A stretch of DNA of 50,822 nt from Calderihabitans maritimus (GTDB lineage Bacteria > Bacillota > KKC1 > Calderihabitantales > Calderihabitantaceae), in assembly GCF_002207765.1 (NCBI RefSeq), contig NZ_BDGJ01000142.1:1-50822 (forward strand), written 5' to 3'. The notes beneath the pieces are model-generated. The model was not told the origin of the DNA. It was given only the letters and a program-made list of their open reading frames with translations, and made no database searches. Position 1 is the first letter of the stretch. Every line of letters begins with the position of its first letter. Positions 8,185 through 17,256 of this stretch are shown here, piece by piece. The translations under genes were made by a program, and so were the position numbers.

Positions 8185-10263
8185 TCAGGCTACAATTTGA
8201 GACAGGTCGGCAATTCGCAGTATATAGTCGGTAATCTGCTTTAACAGAGCCAGCCGGTTATTACGCAACCGGGCATCTTCGACCATCACCATGACGCCGT
8301 TGAAGAAATTATCTATAGGTTCCCGTAAAGAAGCAATTTCTTTAAGCGCTGCCGCATACGATCTCCCATTTAGAAGAGGCTCGCCCCGCTCCTTGACCCG
8401 GGCAAAAGCATCATATAACTCCATCTCCACTTTTTCTTCGAAAAGTTCCGGATTTACGGAACCGACCTCCGCTTTTCCAGCCAGGTTACCGGCTCGGTTG
8501 AAGGCCGTGAGGAGTTCCTCAAATCCGGGATCCTGCCTGAATTCTTGAACGGCAACTGCCCGCAGGTAGGCGTCGTACAAATCATCCCATTGAGCAGAAA
8601 CCACTGCTTTAACTACGTCATAGCGTATTCCTTTTTCTTCTAAAATGTTTTCCAGTCGCTGGCGGAAGAAACTGCCGACCTGCTCAACCACTTCTGCTTC
8701 TGAAAATTCCAGCTCAGTTTTATCCCGGTACAGACCGTAAGCTTGTCTGATAAGCTGGTGCAGGGAAAACTCCAGTCCCCGTTCGAGAATTATATTGCAG
8801 ATCCCCAAGGCCTGGCGTCGCAAGGCATAAGGATCCTGCGAACCGGTGGGCTGGATGCCTACGGCAAAGCACCCGACTATGGAATCTATCCGGTCGGCTA
8901 TACTGAGCACCATACCCAGAGGACTTTGGGGCAAAACGTCTCCGGCAAAGCGAGGCAGGTAATGTTCCCGGATGGCCATGCTCACTCTATCCTCTTCTCC
9001 ATCGTGGCGGGCGTAATAATAGCCCATGATTCCCTGTAGCTCGGGAAATTCGTAAACCATGTTTGTCACCAGGTCGGCCTTGCATAAATAGGCGGCCCTT
9101 TCAGCCGCCGGGATTAAACCAGCATCCATACCCAAAACGGTAATCAGGTAGCGAGTCAGGGGCTTAAGCCTTTCCACTTTGTCCCAAACGGTTCCCAATC
9201 GTTCCTGAAACACTATTTCCTTGAGTTTTTCCACTTTGTCGGCGAGGCGGTACTTCAGGTCTTCCTGGTAGAAAAACTTGGCATCAGCCAGACGGGCCCG
9301 CAATACTTTTTCATTACCTTCTCTTACAATTTCCAGGTGGTCGGAAGTGCCGTTACGAACCGTTATGAAGCGATTCAAAAGGCGGCCCTCCCGGTCCCGC
9401 ACCGGAAAGTAGCGTTGGTGCTCACGCATCGGAGTAATTAAAACTTCTTCCGGTAGCTGGAGATATTCCTCGGCAAAGCTCCCTACCAATGCCGTAGGAT
9501 ATTCTACCAGGTAGGTGACTTCTTCCAGCAATTCCTCATCTGGTTCAACCCTGCCCCCTATCTCTTCCGCCAGATTTTGTACCTGTTCCCATATCATTTG
9601 TCGCCTGCGGTTCTGATCGACTATCACAAAGCCTTTCTCCAGTTCGCTAAAGTAGTCCGCTGGTTGCTTTAGTACAATTGGTTCCGGACATAGAAAGCGG
9701 TGACCTCGGGTTAAGCGGTCTGCGACAAGACCCGCTAAGGAAAATCCCACCACTTCTTCCCCGTATAAAGCTACCAACCAGCGGATCGGACGGGCAAACC
9801 GCATTTCTCCGTTACCCCACCGCATAGGCTTGGGGAAAGACAGACCACGTATTAACTGAGGGAGAAGGGAAGGGAGCACCTGAATGGTTGGAATTCCCTC
9901 TTTTTTCTTAATTGCGTAGACATAGGCTCCTCCCCTAGTCTCTTTTACTACCAGTTCCTCTACGGCCACGCCCTGTGAACGGGCAAATCCTTTTGCCGCC
10001 TTGGTGGGACGTCCTTCTTCATCGAAAGCTACCCGCTGCGAGGGACCTTTGACCTCCTCTACCAGATCTTCCTGTTTCTCTTCGAGGCCGGTAACATACA
10101 GGGCCAATCTCCGCGGTGTACCGTAGGTACTGACCTCTTTGAAGACCAAACGCTCTTCGGCCAGTTTTTCCTCAGTTATTTTTTTTAGCTGCGACAGAGT
10201 TGCTTCCATAAACCGTGCCGGGATCTCTTCCGTACCGACTTCCAGCAAAAGATCTCTAGCCAA
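8185..10263 (-). CDS. glyS: glycyl-tRNA synthetase beta subunit
   Basis: This is the 692-residue beta chain of the bacterial alpha2-beta2 glycyl-tRNA synthetase; it binds tRNA-Gly and supplies the anticodon-recognition domain. Hallmarks are the N-terminal LLLEVGTEEIPARF, the central PMRWGNGEMRFARPIRWLVAL, REHQRYFPV near residue 280, and a C-terminal HD-like/DALR region (EKVEMELYDAF, FFNGVMVMVED). It starts three bases after glyQ ends, so the two chains are co-translated from the T-box-controlled transcript. A terminator follows. Length and motifs are normal. Confidence 0.97.
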   Translation of the reverse strand: MARDLLLEVGTEEIPARFMEATLSQLKKITEEKLAEERLVFKEVSTYGTPRRLALYVTGLEEKQEDLVEEVKGPSQRVAFDEEGRPTKAAKGFARSQGVAVEELVVKETRGGAYVYAIKKKEGIPTIQVLPSLLPQLIRGLSFPKPMRWGNGEMRFARPIRWLVALYGEEVVGFSLAGLVADRLTRGHRFLCPEPIVLKQPADYFSELEKGFVIVDQNRRRQMIWEQVQNLAEEIGGRVEPDEELLEEVTYLVEYPTALVGSFAEEYLQLPEEVLITPMREHQRYFPVRDREGRLLNRFITVRNGTSDHLEIVREGNEKVLRARLADAKFFYQEDLKYRLADKVEKLKEIVFQERLGTVWDKVERLKPLTRYLITVLGMDAGLIPAAERAAYLCKADLVTNMVYEFPELQGIMGYYYARHDGEEDRVSMAIREHYLPRFAGDVLPQSPLGMVLSIADRIDSIVGCFAVGIQPTGSQDPYALRRQALGICNIILERGLEFSLHQLIRQAYGLYRDKTELEFSEAEVVEQVGSFFRQRLENILEEKGIRYDVVKAVVSAQWDDLYDAYLRAVAVQEFRQDPGFEELLTAFNRAGNLAGKAEVGSVNPELFEEKVEMELYDAFARVKERGEPLLNGRSYAAALKEIASLREPIDNFFNGVMVMVEDARLRNNRLALLKQITDYILRIADLSQIVA

Positions 10264-10266
10264 CTT

Positions 10267-11265
10267 TCAGCCCTCCTTCACATCGAAAGAATCCTTGTCC
10301 TGCTCCCCTGTTCCGTAATGCAGCCGTCCTGCTTCTCCCACCTTTGTCCCGCTCTGTTCAACGTCAGGTGGCAAACCCAGCCTTTTTCTTTCCTGAGGAT
10401 CTTTCAACAGGGGATAACCTAATTTCTTTCTCTGTTCCAGGTAGGCCTGTGCACAAAGCCGCGCCAAATTTCGGACGCGGGAAATATACCCGGTTCGTTC
10501 CGTGACGCTGATGGCCCCGCGGGCATCCAGCAGATTGAAAGTATGCGAGCACTTTAAAACGTAATCGTAAGCCGGTTGGACCAAACCCAATTCTACAATT
10601 CTCTCAGCTTCTTTCTCGTACAGGTTAAAAAGAGTGAAGAGCATTTCCGTATCGGCAGCCTCGAAATTGTAACAGGAATAGTCCACTTCTGCCTGGTGAT
10701 GGACATCACCGTAAGTAATACCTTCCACCCATTCTATGTCAAAAACACTATCTTTCTTCTGAATATACATGGCTAAGCGCTCCAAGCCGTAAGTTATCTC
10801 CGCGGAAACAGGACGACAGTCAATCCCACCGCACTGCTGGAAATAAGTAAATTGGGTTATTTCCATACCGTCCAGCCATACTTCCCAGCCGAGCCCCCAT
10901 GCGCCTAAAGTTGGTGATTCCCAGTTATCCTCGACAAAACGAATGTCGTGTTTGTCCGGATCTATGCCTATATGTCTTAAACTGTCCAGGTAGATCTCCT
11001 GGACATTTTCAGGAGACGGCTTGAGAATTACTTGATACTGATAATAGTGCTGCAGGCGATTTGGGTTTTCCCCGTAGCGCCCATCGGTAGGCCGGCGAGA
11101 AGGTTCTACATAAGCTACATTCCATGGTTCAGGCCCCAGAACGCGCAAAAAGGTGGCCGGGTGCATAGTGCCAGCACCCTTTTCCATATCATAAGGTTGC
11201 TGAATAATGCATTTTTGTGTACCCCAAAATTGGTTCAAAGCTTGAATAAGGTCCTGAAAATTCAT
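10267..11265 (-). CDS. glyQ: glycyl-tRNA synthetase alpha subunit
   Basis: This is the catalytic class II chain that makes glycyl-AMP and charges tRNA-Gly together with GlyS. The class-defining features are visible: N-terminal [32 protein letters not shown] near 30, [20 protein letters not shown] near 130, and [10 protein letters not shown] near 165. At 332 residues it is some 30 longer than the common ~300; the extra part is a polar C-terminal tail ([20 protein letters not shown] and on) that looks disordered. It is the first gene after the glycine T-box and sets expression of both chains. Confidence 0.96.
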   Translation of the reverse strand: MNFQDLIQALNQFWGTQKCIIQQPYDMEKGAGTMHPATFLRVLGPEPWNVAYVEPSRRPTDGRYGENPNRLQHYYQYQVILKPSPENVQEIYLDSLRHIGIDPDKHDIRFVEDNWESPTLGAWGLGWEVWLDGMEITQFTYFQQCGGIDCRPVSAEITYGLERLAMYIQKKDSVFDIEWVEGITYGDVHHQAEVDYSCYNFEAADTEMLFTLFNLYEKEAERIVELGLVQPAYDYVLKCSHTFNLLDARGAISVTERTGYISRVRNLARLCAQAYLEQRKKLGYPLLKDPQERKRLGLPPDVEQSGTKVGEAGRLHYGTGEQDKDSFDVKEG

Positions 11266-11289
11266 AACAAACCCCCTTTACTTCCGGTA

Positions 11290-11551
11290 TAACAAAAACC
11301 TCCCATTCCTATAGCAAAAGCTACAGGGACGGGAGGTTCTCCCGCGGTTCCACCCTGTTTGGCTGCACAACAGCCCCCTCTTTTCGGTCGCAAGCTTTAC
11401 TCACGCTTCCCTAAACAGCAGCAGGGCAGCGCTTTCCTCTTGCGGCTCCGGAGCGCCTTCACCTCCACCGTTTGACCGGAATTCCACCTTCCTCCGGCTC
11501 TCTGAGCAAACGCTTGGAGGTTACTCCTCTCCTTCTTAGCCTGACTTTTTT
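11290..11551 (-). promoter_or_regulatory. T-box riboswitch, glycine-specific
   Basis: This leader of glyQS contains the T-box sequence AGGGTGGAACCGCGGG (minus strand, 11341-11356), the Stem I motif AGAGAGCCGG (about 11495-11505), and a specifier GAA-GGC-GC with GGC at 11455-11457, a glycine codon. The terminator hairpin ACCTCCCGTCCCTGTAGC / GCTATAGGAATGGGAGGT with a T run lies at about 11290-11336. Uncharged tRNA-Gly would pair with the specifier and T-box and allow read-through into glyQ. This accounts for the 334-base gap upstream of glyQ. Confidence 0.93.
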
Positions 11552-11558
11552 GCTTTAT

Positions 11559-11587
11559 AATTTAGCAAATTCATCCTTTGTTGTCAA
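11559..11587 (-). promoter_or_regulatory. sigma-A promoter of the glyQS leader
   Basis: TTGACA (11582-11587 on the minus strand) is followed after exactly 17 bases by TAAATT (11559-11564), just upstream of the T-box leader. Confidence 0.75.
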
Positions 11588-11599
11588 CGAAAGACCTGT

Positions 11600-12019
11600 T
11601 TATAATTCCACGTCTTTTTCTTCTTTCTGACCGTCCGGCCGTTCAATTTCCAGCGTATATTTATTGGCCCAGGCAGCTACCGTGCCGAGGCCGGCTATAA
11701 CCGCCAGCTCTGTGCTGGCCAGGGCAGCTAGAACTCCTAACGCACCCAAAGTAGCAGGTATTTCCAAAACCGTTTCGTCACCTTTCTTTAACTTAATCCG
11801 GGTAATATTCCCTTTCTGAATCAACTGCTTGATTTGGGCTAACAGCTGGTTACCGCGCTCTTGCAGTTTCTCCGTCAAATTATTTTCTTTTTCTTCCAGG
11901 ATAACTAAAGCTTGAACTAAATCCCCTTTGGCCATGTCCAGTGCCTCTTTAGCTTCTTTGTAGGTGACGTTCAAGCGCTGTCTAATAATATCTATTTTTT
12001 CCAGTTCATTCAATTTCAT
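11600..12019 (-). CDS. UBA-like / DUF4342 protein
   Basis: About 139 residues from the ATG at 12019, which follows AAGGAG four bases away; the longer frame into recO has no ribosome site. Residues ~1-45 form a UBA/TS-N-like three-helix fold (IDIIRQRLNVTYKEAKEALDMAKGDLVQALVILEE), as in elongation factor Ts. Residues ~60-139 match DUF4342: a strand-rich part (ITRIKLKKGDETVLEIP) then a hydrophobic Ala/Gly/Leu segment that could cross or touch the membrane, and a charged tail. Molecular function is unknown. It follows recO at a 29-base distance and is probably read in the same transcript. Confidence 0.8.
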   Translation of the reverse strand: MKLNELEKIDIIRQRLNVTYKEAKEALDMAKGDLVQALVILEEKENNLTEKLQERGNQLLAQIKQLIQKGNITRIKLKKGDETVLEIPATLGALGVLAALASTELAVIAGLGTVAAWANKYTLEIERPDGQKEEKDVEL

Positions 12020-12048
12020 CACACTCCTTTTAAGCATATTTGTAACCA

Positions 12049-12828
12049 CTAGTTTATCTCTTTATGCGTTTCTTTCTCAGTAACAAGGCGGCGTAAATTG
12101 AAAATGAAATCTAATGATTTTAACTGTCTTTCCGCCCGGTACAGGATATATTCGCAAAGCATTCGCTCCAGCTCTTGACGCATCGGTACCGAGATTTTCA
12201 AACGGCCAATCCTCCGGGGATCTATTTTAGTCAATTGGTCCAGTACCGTTAACGCACCTTTGGATATAGAGAAAGCAGATTTGTCCTCCGGGGAACAGTC
12301 CCGGCATAGAACTCCTCCCAGGCGAACGCTAAACTTGATGCTTTTGTCCGGTACAAATTTCCCGCATTGAACACAGTTTTGCAATTGGGGACGGTAACCG
12401 AGAAGGCTTAACAAGCGGATTTCAAAAAAACGCACAGATACTTCCGGATCTTCCCGGGTTAGGAGATGCAGAGAGGCAAGCAGCAAAAAAAACAGTTTCT
12501 CATTGGCATCTCGTTCAGGAACTAGAGAGTTAACCAGTTCGACTAAATAACTGGCATAGGCAAACCTGGTCAGGTCTTCCCGCAAAAGGGTAAAGGGTTC
12601 TATTATCTCACATTGGGTTACCGTATCTAAAGTCCTTCCCGGGTAGAGGAGAAAGCTGGAAAAAGTAAAAAGCTGAACCCCACCGCGCATTCTACTTTTG
12701 GGCTTTCTTACTCCCTTGGCTATAGCATCGACTTTACCATGCTGACGGGAATACAAAGTTATTATCCTATCTGCTTCACCATAATCCCGACCTCTAATTA
12801 CTACGCCCTCCGCCTTATATAAACGCAA
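12049..12828 (-). CDS. recO: DNA repair protein RecO
   Basis: RecO loads RecA onto SSB-coated single-stranded DNA in the RecFOR pathway and anneals complementary strands. The 259 residues show the N-terminal OB fold (YKAEGVVIRGRDYGEADRIITLYSR, KGVRKPKSRMRGGVQ) and the C-terminal helical part with a four-cysteine zinc site (CVQCG near 149 and CRDC near 172). It starts three bases after yqzL, the normal Bacillota pairing, with era slightly upstream across mgtE. Confidence 0.96.
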   Translation of the reverse strand: MRLYKAEGVVIRGRDYGEADRIITLYSRQHGKVDAIAKGVRKPKSRMRGGVQLFTFSSFLLYPGRTLDTVTQCEIIEPFTLLREDLTRFAYASYLVELVNSLVPERDANEKLFFLLLASLHLLTREDPEVSVRFFEIRLLSLLGYRPQLQNCVQCGKFVPDKSIKFSVRLGGVLCRDCSPEDKSAFSISKGALTVLDQLTKIDPRRIGRLKISVPMRQELERMLCEYILYRAERQLKSLDFIFNLRRLVTEKETHKEIN

Positions 12829-12831
12829 GTT

Positions 12832-12978
12832 TTACTCTTCCCCTTCCTCCGGTACAATTTCTCTTCCAGGACAGATTTCCGCCGCTTCCTCTTCCCTTGT
12901 CAATTCTTTGTAAATTAAATAAGCACCGATATAACCGGTGGCTTGAAATAGTTTCCACATAGTTTCGCTAGCTTTCAC
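12832..12978 (-). CDS. yqzL: YqzL-like small protein
   Basis: This 48-residue protein starts at the GTG at 12978, which follows AGAGGAG...GGGTGGG; the longer open frame upstream has no support. The segment MWKLFQATGYIGAYLIYKEL matches the YqzL pattern (WK-F--TG-I--YL-YKE) of tiny proteins encoded between era and recO in Bacillota. The acidic tail (REEEAAEICPGREIVPEEGEE) is longer than in Bacillus. Its function is unknown. Confidence 0.75.
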   Translation of the reverse strand: MKASETMWKLFQATGYIGAYLIYKELTREEEAAEICPGREIVPEEGEE

Positions 12979-13062
12979 ATTGCCCACCCTTTCTCCTCTT
13001 GTTTCACCAAGACTTAGGCTATCCATAACCTCGCCGGTTATACAAGCCTTCTTCTTCCAAGG

Positions 13063-13099
13063 AAAAAAGCAGGAACTCCGGAAAGTGAAGGTTCCTGCT
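13063..13099 (-). terminator. intrinsic terminator after mgtE
   Basis: The minus strand has AGCAGGAAC and GTTCCTGCT as a nine-base stem followed by a run of T. It begins four bases after the mgtE stop and separates mgtE from the yqzL-recO unit. Confidence 0.88.
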
Positions 13100-13103
13100 G
13101 TAA

Positions 13104-14465
13104 TCATACCAGGTATGAAAGCAACAAACTTGCCAAGGTAGAATATATGAGCAGTCCGGTAATGTCAATAGCCGTAGAGATGAAGGGAGCAGAAGCAACT
13201 GCCGGGTCTACTCCCAGCTTTCTGAAAATTAATGGCACCAGAGTTCCCATAGTTGCTGCCGTAAGCATGTTACCTACCAAGGCCAAACCTACCACTACGC
13301 CGAACATTACTTTTCCCTGCCACCAAGCAGCTACTAAACCCACTATAGTGCCGATAAGAACCCCCATTACCAGCCCAGCGGCAGCCTGCCGGATAATAGT
13401 TTGAAAAAAGGCGCCTTCATCGACATGCCCGGTGGCAAGACCCCGAACCGTAAGACTGGAGGATTGAGTACCGATGTTTCCACCCATTCCGGTAAGGATA
13501 GGAATGAAAAAAGCCAGAGCGACCACTGTACTGAGCTGGCTCTCAATTCCTTTCAAAATCCTGCCTGCCAGCAGTCCACCGAGCATGGTAATTATGAGCC
13601 ACGGAAGGCGGGACCTGACGTTGACCAGCACACTGTGATATATATCTCCATCATCAGCCGGTAATTCAGAAGTACCGCTCAGGCGGAAAATATCTTCCGT
13701 TGCTTCATCATGGATAACATCAATAATATCATCTACCGTTACAATACCTACTAAAGATCCTTCATCATCTACGACCGGCACAGCCAGAAAGTCATAGCGG
13801 GCAACTACCCTGGCCACTTCTTCCTGGTCATCATTGACGTTAACCCGGATGACATTCCGGTGCATAATATCGGCAATTAGAGTATTGGGGTCGGCTACAA
13901 TCAATTCCCGCAGCGAAATAACTCCTACCAATTGATTTTTGGTATTAACTACGTAGACATAATATACTGTTTCCGCATCAGGAGCCGTTTCCCGCAAAAC
14001 TTGAATTGCTCTTTCGGCGGTGATATCCTCCCGTATGGCTACATACTCGGTGGTCATGATACCACCGGCTGTATCTTTCTTATACTCCATCAATTCCTGG
14101 ACGTCCTGAGCGTCTTCCAGCTCCATCAGGCCCAGCAGGCGCTGCTTAAGCAAGTCCGACATTTCTCCTAAAAGGTCGGCAGCGTCATCAGTAGGCATTA
14201 CGTCCAGGATTTCCGCTATACGCTCGGCTCCCAAAGTATCCAACAGGGAGGATATGGTGGAGGCATCCAACTCGTTTAGTACCAGAGCAGCTTTTTCTCT
14301 ATCCAGTAAACTGAAGACAATTCCCTGTTTCTCCGAATCCAACTCCTGCAGGAATTCCGCTATATCAGCCGGATGCTGCTCCGTAAGGAGTTGGGTCAAT
14401 TTTTCCAAATTGTTCTCGGCTAGAAATCTGTTAGCTTTGGTGCTGAAATCTTTTCGGTCCAACAT
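13104..14465 (-). CDS. mgtE: MgtE-family magnesium transporter
   Basis: A 453-residue Mg2+ channel. The start is the ATG at 14465, preceded by GAAAGGAG; the longer frame is not needed. Order of parts: N-terminal superhelical domain of acidic helices (LTEQHPADIAEFLQEL, MPTDDAADLLGEM), a paired CBS domain (about 135-260; EYVAIREDITAERAI, DDEGSLVGIVTVDDIIDVI) that senses intracellular Mg2+, then five membrane helices from ~290 (PWLIITMLGGLLAGRIL, PILTGMGGNIGTQSSSLTVRGLA). The motif GGNIGTQSS is typical of the pore domain. No M-box riboswitch is seen in the ~145 bases upstream, so control is probably by the protein's own Mg2+ gating. Confidence 0.95.
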   Translation of the reverse strand: MLDRKDFSTKANRFLAENNLEKLTQLLTEQHPADIAEFLQELDSEKQGIVFSLLDREKAALVLNELDASTISSLLDTLGAERIAEILDVMPTDDAADLLGEMSDLLKQRLLGLMELEDAQDVQELMEYKKDTAGGIMTTEYVAIREDITAERAIQVLRETAPDAETVYYVYVVNTKNQLVGVISLRELIVADPNTLIADIMHRNVIRVNVNDDQEEVARVVARYDFLAVPVVDDEGSLVGIVTVDDIIDVIHDEATEDIFRLSGTSELPADDGDIYHSVLVNVRSRLPWLIITMLGGLLAGRILKGIESQLSTVVALAFFIPILTGMGGNIGTQSSSLTVRGLATGHVDEGAFFQTIIRQAAAGLVMGVLIGTIVGLVAAWWQGKVMFGVVVGLALVGNMLTAATMGTLVPLIFRKLGVDPAVASAPFISTAIDITGLLIYSTLASLLLSYLV

Positions 14466-14607
14466 GGGAGATACTCCTTTCTCCCAGGAGCATCCCACCA
14501 TGTATCTTTAGGACTGCCCCTGGGGTATCTATTTATGCAATTTTTTCTGCCTGGGGACAGTTTCCAACTTGTACACCTCCGCCGAAAAAAATTCCTGAAC
14601 CCCCTGA

Positions 14608-14642
14608 CAAAATAAAAGCCTTTCACTCGGCTTGTGAAGGCT
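14608..14642 (-). terminator. intrinsic terminator after era
   Basis: The minus strand has AGCCTTCAC and GTGAAAGGCT pairing with a single bulge, then TTTATTTT. It lies about 50 bases beyond the era stop. Confidence 0.75.
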
Positions 14643-14691
14643 ATTCATCTGTTTTAAATCTAACAATTTTCAGCTTACCTGTCAATAAGGT

Positions 14692-15615
14692 TCATATCCT
14701 CCTTTTGTCATAACCGAAATTCCTTAAAGCTATCTCATCTCTACGCCAGTCCTTCTTGACTTTTACCCATAAATCTAAAAAAACTTTGCTTCCCAGCAAA
14801 TTTTCCACCTCTTCCCGGGCAGCCTGACCGATTTCCTTGAGCATCCTTCCTCCCTTGCCGATAAGGATTCCTTTCTGGGATTCTCTTTCTGTATAGATAA
14901 CTGCCCCTATGTATACCAGTCCTTCCTTCCTTTCTTCCAACTGTTCAATCTCTACCGCCACGGAATGAGGCACTTCTTCCCGGGTTAAATGAAGAACTTT
15001 TTCTCGAATTATTTCCGCTACTACAAACCTTTCAGGCTGGTCGGTCACCATTTCCGGAGGATAATACTGCGGCCCCTCCGGTAAATATTCAGCAACTAAT
15101 TCCAGCAACCGGGGTACGTTATCTCCATACAAAGCCGAGATAGGTACAACTTCAGCAAAATCATAATACCGGCAGTACTCTGCAGCAATCTGATCAATCC
15201 GACTTGCTTCCACCTGATCGCTTTTATTAATTACCAAAAAGACGGGTGTCTCTATTTCCTTCAACGTTCGCAATATATATTGCTCTCCGCCTCCTAATTC
15301 TTCTGTAGCGTCTACAACATGAAGCACCACTTCTACTTCTCGCAGAGCTCGTAACGCTACTTCTACCATGTATTCACCCAACCTGTGCTTCGGTTTATGT
15401 ATGCCCGGCGTGTCGATAAATATTATCTGAAACCGGTCGGTAGTATATACTCCCCGAATTTTGTTCCGTGTAGTCTGCGGTTTATCCGACATTATGGCAA
15501 CCTTTTGCCCAATTATCTGATTCAGTAATGTGGACTTACCTACGTTGGGACGTCCAATAATACTTACAAATCCAGATCGATAGCCGGAACCGTTATCTCT
15601 CACTTTCTTTACCAC
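14692..15615 (-). CDS. era: GTPase Era
   Basis: Era is an essential GTPase that binds the 3' end of 16S rRNA during 30S assembly. Its G motifs are GRPNVGKST near residue 22, DTPG near 70 and NKSD near 131. The C-terminal KH domain carries IGKGGRMLKEIG near 265. The 307-residue length is normal. The frame overlaps cdd by 23 bases; a GTG four codons further in (15603) is an alternative start. A terminator follows before mgtE. Confidence 0.96.
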   Translation of the reverse strand: MVKKVRDNGSGYRSGFVSIIGRPNVGKSTLLNQIIGQKVAIMSDKPQTTRNKIRGVYTTDRFQIIFIDTPGIHKPKHRLGEYMVEVALRALREVEVVLHVVDATEELGGGEQYILRTLKEIETPVFLVINKSDQVEASRIDQIAAEYCRYYDFAEVVPISALYGDNVPRLLELVAEYLPEGPQYYPPEMVTDQPERFVVAEIIREKVLHLTREEVPHSVAVEIEQLEERKEGLVYIGAVIYTERESQKGILIGKGGRMLKEIGQAAREEVENLLGSKVFLDLWVKVKKDWRRDEIALRNFGYDKRRI

Positions 15616-16012
15616 TCCCCAGCCGGAAATTCATTGGAAGTAATTCCGCAACAGTTTTTACTTCATATTCTCCTTTGGGGTTACCCATAACTACCTGAAT
15701 ATCCGTTCCAAACTCGGCTAAAAATTGAAGGCAGGCACCGCAGGGACGGCAATATACCCCAGCATCCGCAATCACAGCGATAGCGTGAAAGTAGCGCTCT
15801 CCTTCCGATATAGCTTTAACCACAGCCACCCTTTCAGCACAAATAGTGAGGCCGTAGGAGGCGTTTTCCACGTTGCACCCGGAAAAAATTTTTCCAGACC
15901 GGGTGAGGAGAGCCGCACCTACGGAAAACCGGGAATATGGTGCGTATGCTTTACTCTTCGCCTTATCTGCTTCCTCTAAAAGTCGCTTAAAAGTAATTTT
16001 CTCTTCGACCAT
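15593..16012 (-). CDS. cdd: cytidine deaminase
   Basis: It deaminates cytidine and deoxycytidine to uridine and deoxyuridine in pyrimidine salvage. The zinc site is complete: C-A-E in GLTICAERVAV (Cys near 55, catalytic Glu near 57) and PCGACLQF (two Cys near 88 and 91). Substrate residues FSVGAALL and NVENASYG are present. At 139 residues it is a typical homotetrameric enzyme. It sits directly upstream of era, as in Bacillus. Confidence 0.96.
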   Translation of the reverse strand: MVEEKITFKRLLEEADKAKSKAYAPYSRFSVGAALLTRSGKIFSGCNVENASYGLTICAERVAVVKAISEGERYFHAIAVIADAGVYCRPCGACLQFLAEFGTDIQVVMGNPKGEYEVKTVAELLPMNFRLGSGKESER

Positions 16013-16025
16013 TTTTCTTCACCTA

Positions 16026-17135
16026 TCAGTAGTCAATTCTAATATCTCTCGGAACTACCTCAATCCATGTCTGTCCCGGTTCTAAAACCACCTCTCGGTC
16101 CTCGGAATCAAGGTACCGAGTAGCTTCTTTAAGCTTCTGCTTCTTCCACCGGACCTCTTTAACCATGCCCCGAGAAAACACCAGTGCCTTCCCTTCCCCT
16201 ATCATATCCATTTCAAGGCGTCCTACTCCGTCAATAGTTTTAGTATTAACAAACTGGACAATTACATTACTGGCCGAAAGTTGCAAATTAGTTTCTGCAT
16301 CTATGTGGGCCTTACCTCCCATAAACCGTCGGTAACGGCGGCTGTCCGGGTCATAGACATAACGGACTTGGCTAAATTGTTGGGGATAAAATATGACTAT
16401 CTCTTCAGCCTCTCTGTCTCCGTTAAAAACGTTTTCCTCAGTGCCGAAAAGAAAGCCTTCCAAATCCACTTGCTGGTTCAAATTGTAATCTGAAGCTAAC
16501 TGCCACAGGTTATCAGTACTAGTATAAAGGTTATGGGGCGGTTCTCGATCATCAGTTCTCCAGAAGCCTTTAGTGATCGAGTATTCATCCAGGTGAGCAG
16601 GTTTCTTCTCCTGAAAATAAGTTTGAGCCTGGGGGCTTTGCCCTACATGAACATATATGGCATTATGATCGAGGGCGCGATCGATAAAATAGGGTCGGGC
16701 ACTCCGGATAGGACCTATTTTTTCCGCTGAATTATGATAATACACGGCCATTAATCGCGTAATGCCGCCTTCCACCAGCATTTCATACACTAAGTCTGCT
16801 TCCCGCAGGCCCGATTGAGGGTGGGCGCGGGAATGATTGTCTATCATTACCGCCAGCGGTCTCCGGGCGGGCAATTCCTTTAAAGACGCCCCGTCCAGCG
16901 GACATAAAACCTTGGTCTCAGGTTCCTGTTTTTGAGCTTCCTCTTTCTCAGCATCGGGACTCGGGGAAATATCTCCAGAAGACAAAGCAAGTTCTTCCTG
17001 TCCCGGAACCATCCCCACCGGTTCTACAGGAGTAGCCAGCCACTTGTTAATATAAATAAAAGCAATAAATGCCGAAAGTATACAGGCCAAAATTAACATG
17101 ATATATAAAGTATATTTTTTAAACCAGTTAATCAA
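16026..17135 (-). CDS. DUF3048 (YerB-like) membrane-anchored protein
   Basis: A 369-residue extracytoplasmic protein. A TTG start follows GAGGTG. One N-terminal membrane segment (about residues 9-30) anchors it; the usual YerB lipoprotein cysteine box is not evident. After an acidic linker the DUF3048 domain begins (RRPLAVMIDNHSRAHPQSGL, LVYEMLVEGGITRLMAVYY, GPIRSARPYFIDRALDHNAI). Its biochemical role is unknown. It ends 13 bases upstream of cdd and is probably read with it. Confidence 0.88.
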   Translation of the reverse strand: MINWFKKYTLYIMLILACILSAFIAFIYINKWLATPVEPVGMVPGQEELALSSGDISPSPDAEKEEAQKQEPETKVLCPLDGASLKELPARRPLAVMIDNHSRAHPQSGLREADLVYEMLVEGGITRLMAVYYHNSAEKIGPIRSARPYFIDRALDHNAIYVHVGQSPQAQTYFQEKKPAHLDEYSITKGFWRTDDREPPHNLYTSTDNLWQLASDYNLNQQVDLEGFLFGTEENVFNGDREAEEIVIFYPQQFSQVRYVYDPDSRRYRRFMGGKAHIDAETNLQLSASNVIVQFVNTKTIDGVGRLEMDMIGEGKALVFSRGMVKEVRWKKQKLKEATRYLDSEDREVVLEPGQTWIEVVPRDIRIDY

Positions 17136-17225
17136 TGATAGATCACCTCATCCTTACCTTCTAAGGGTATCTTAACAAAGTATCCCCATACCTTCAAGAC
17201 TCTCCGCCACTCAGCTAAGAACATA

Positions 17226-17256
17226 AGAATAGCCAGGATTTACCCTCACCTGGCTA
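17226..17256 (-). terminator. intrinsic terminator overlapping the DUF881 stop
   Basis: On the minus strand TAGCCAGG and CCTGGCTA form an eight-base stem with an 11-base loop, followed by TTCTT. The stem begins with the stop codon of the DUF881 gene. The T tract is short, so termination may be partial. Confidence 0.6.

Noticed and set aside
14466-14607. Possible M-box riboswitch upstream of mgtE.
   Set aside because: Only about 140 bases are available and none of the conserved M-box segments is visible.
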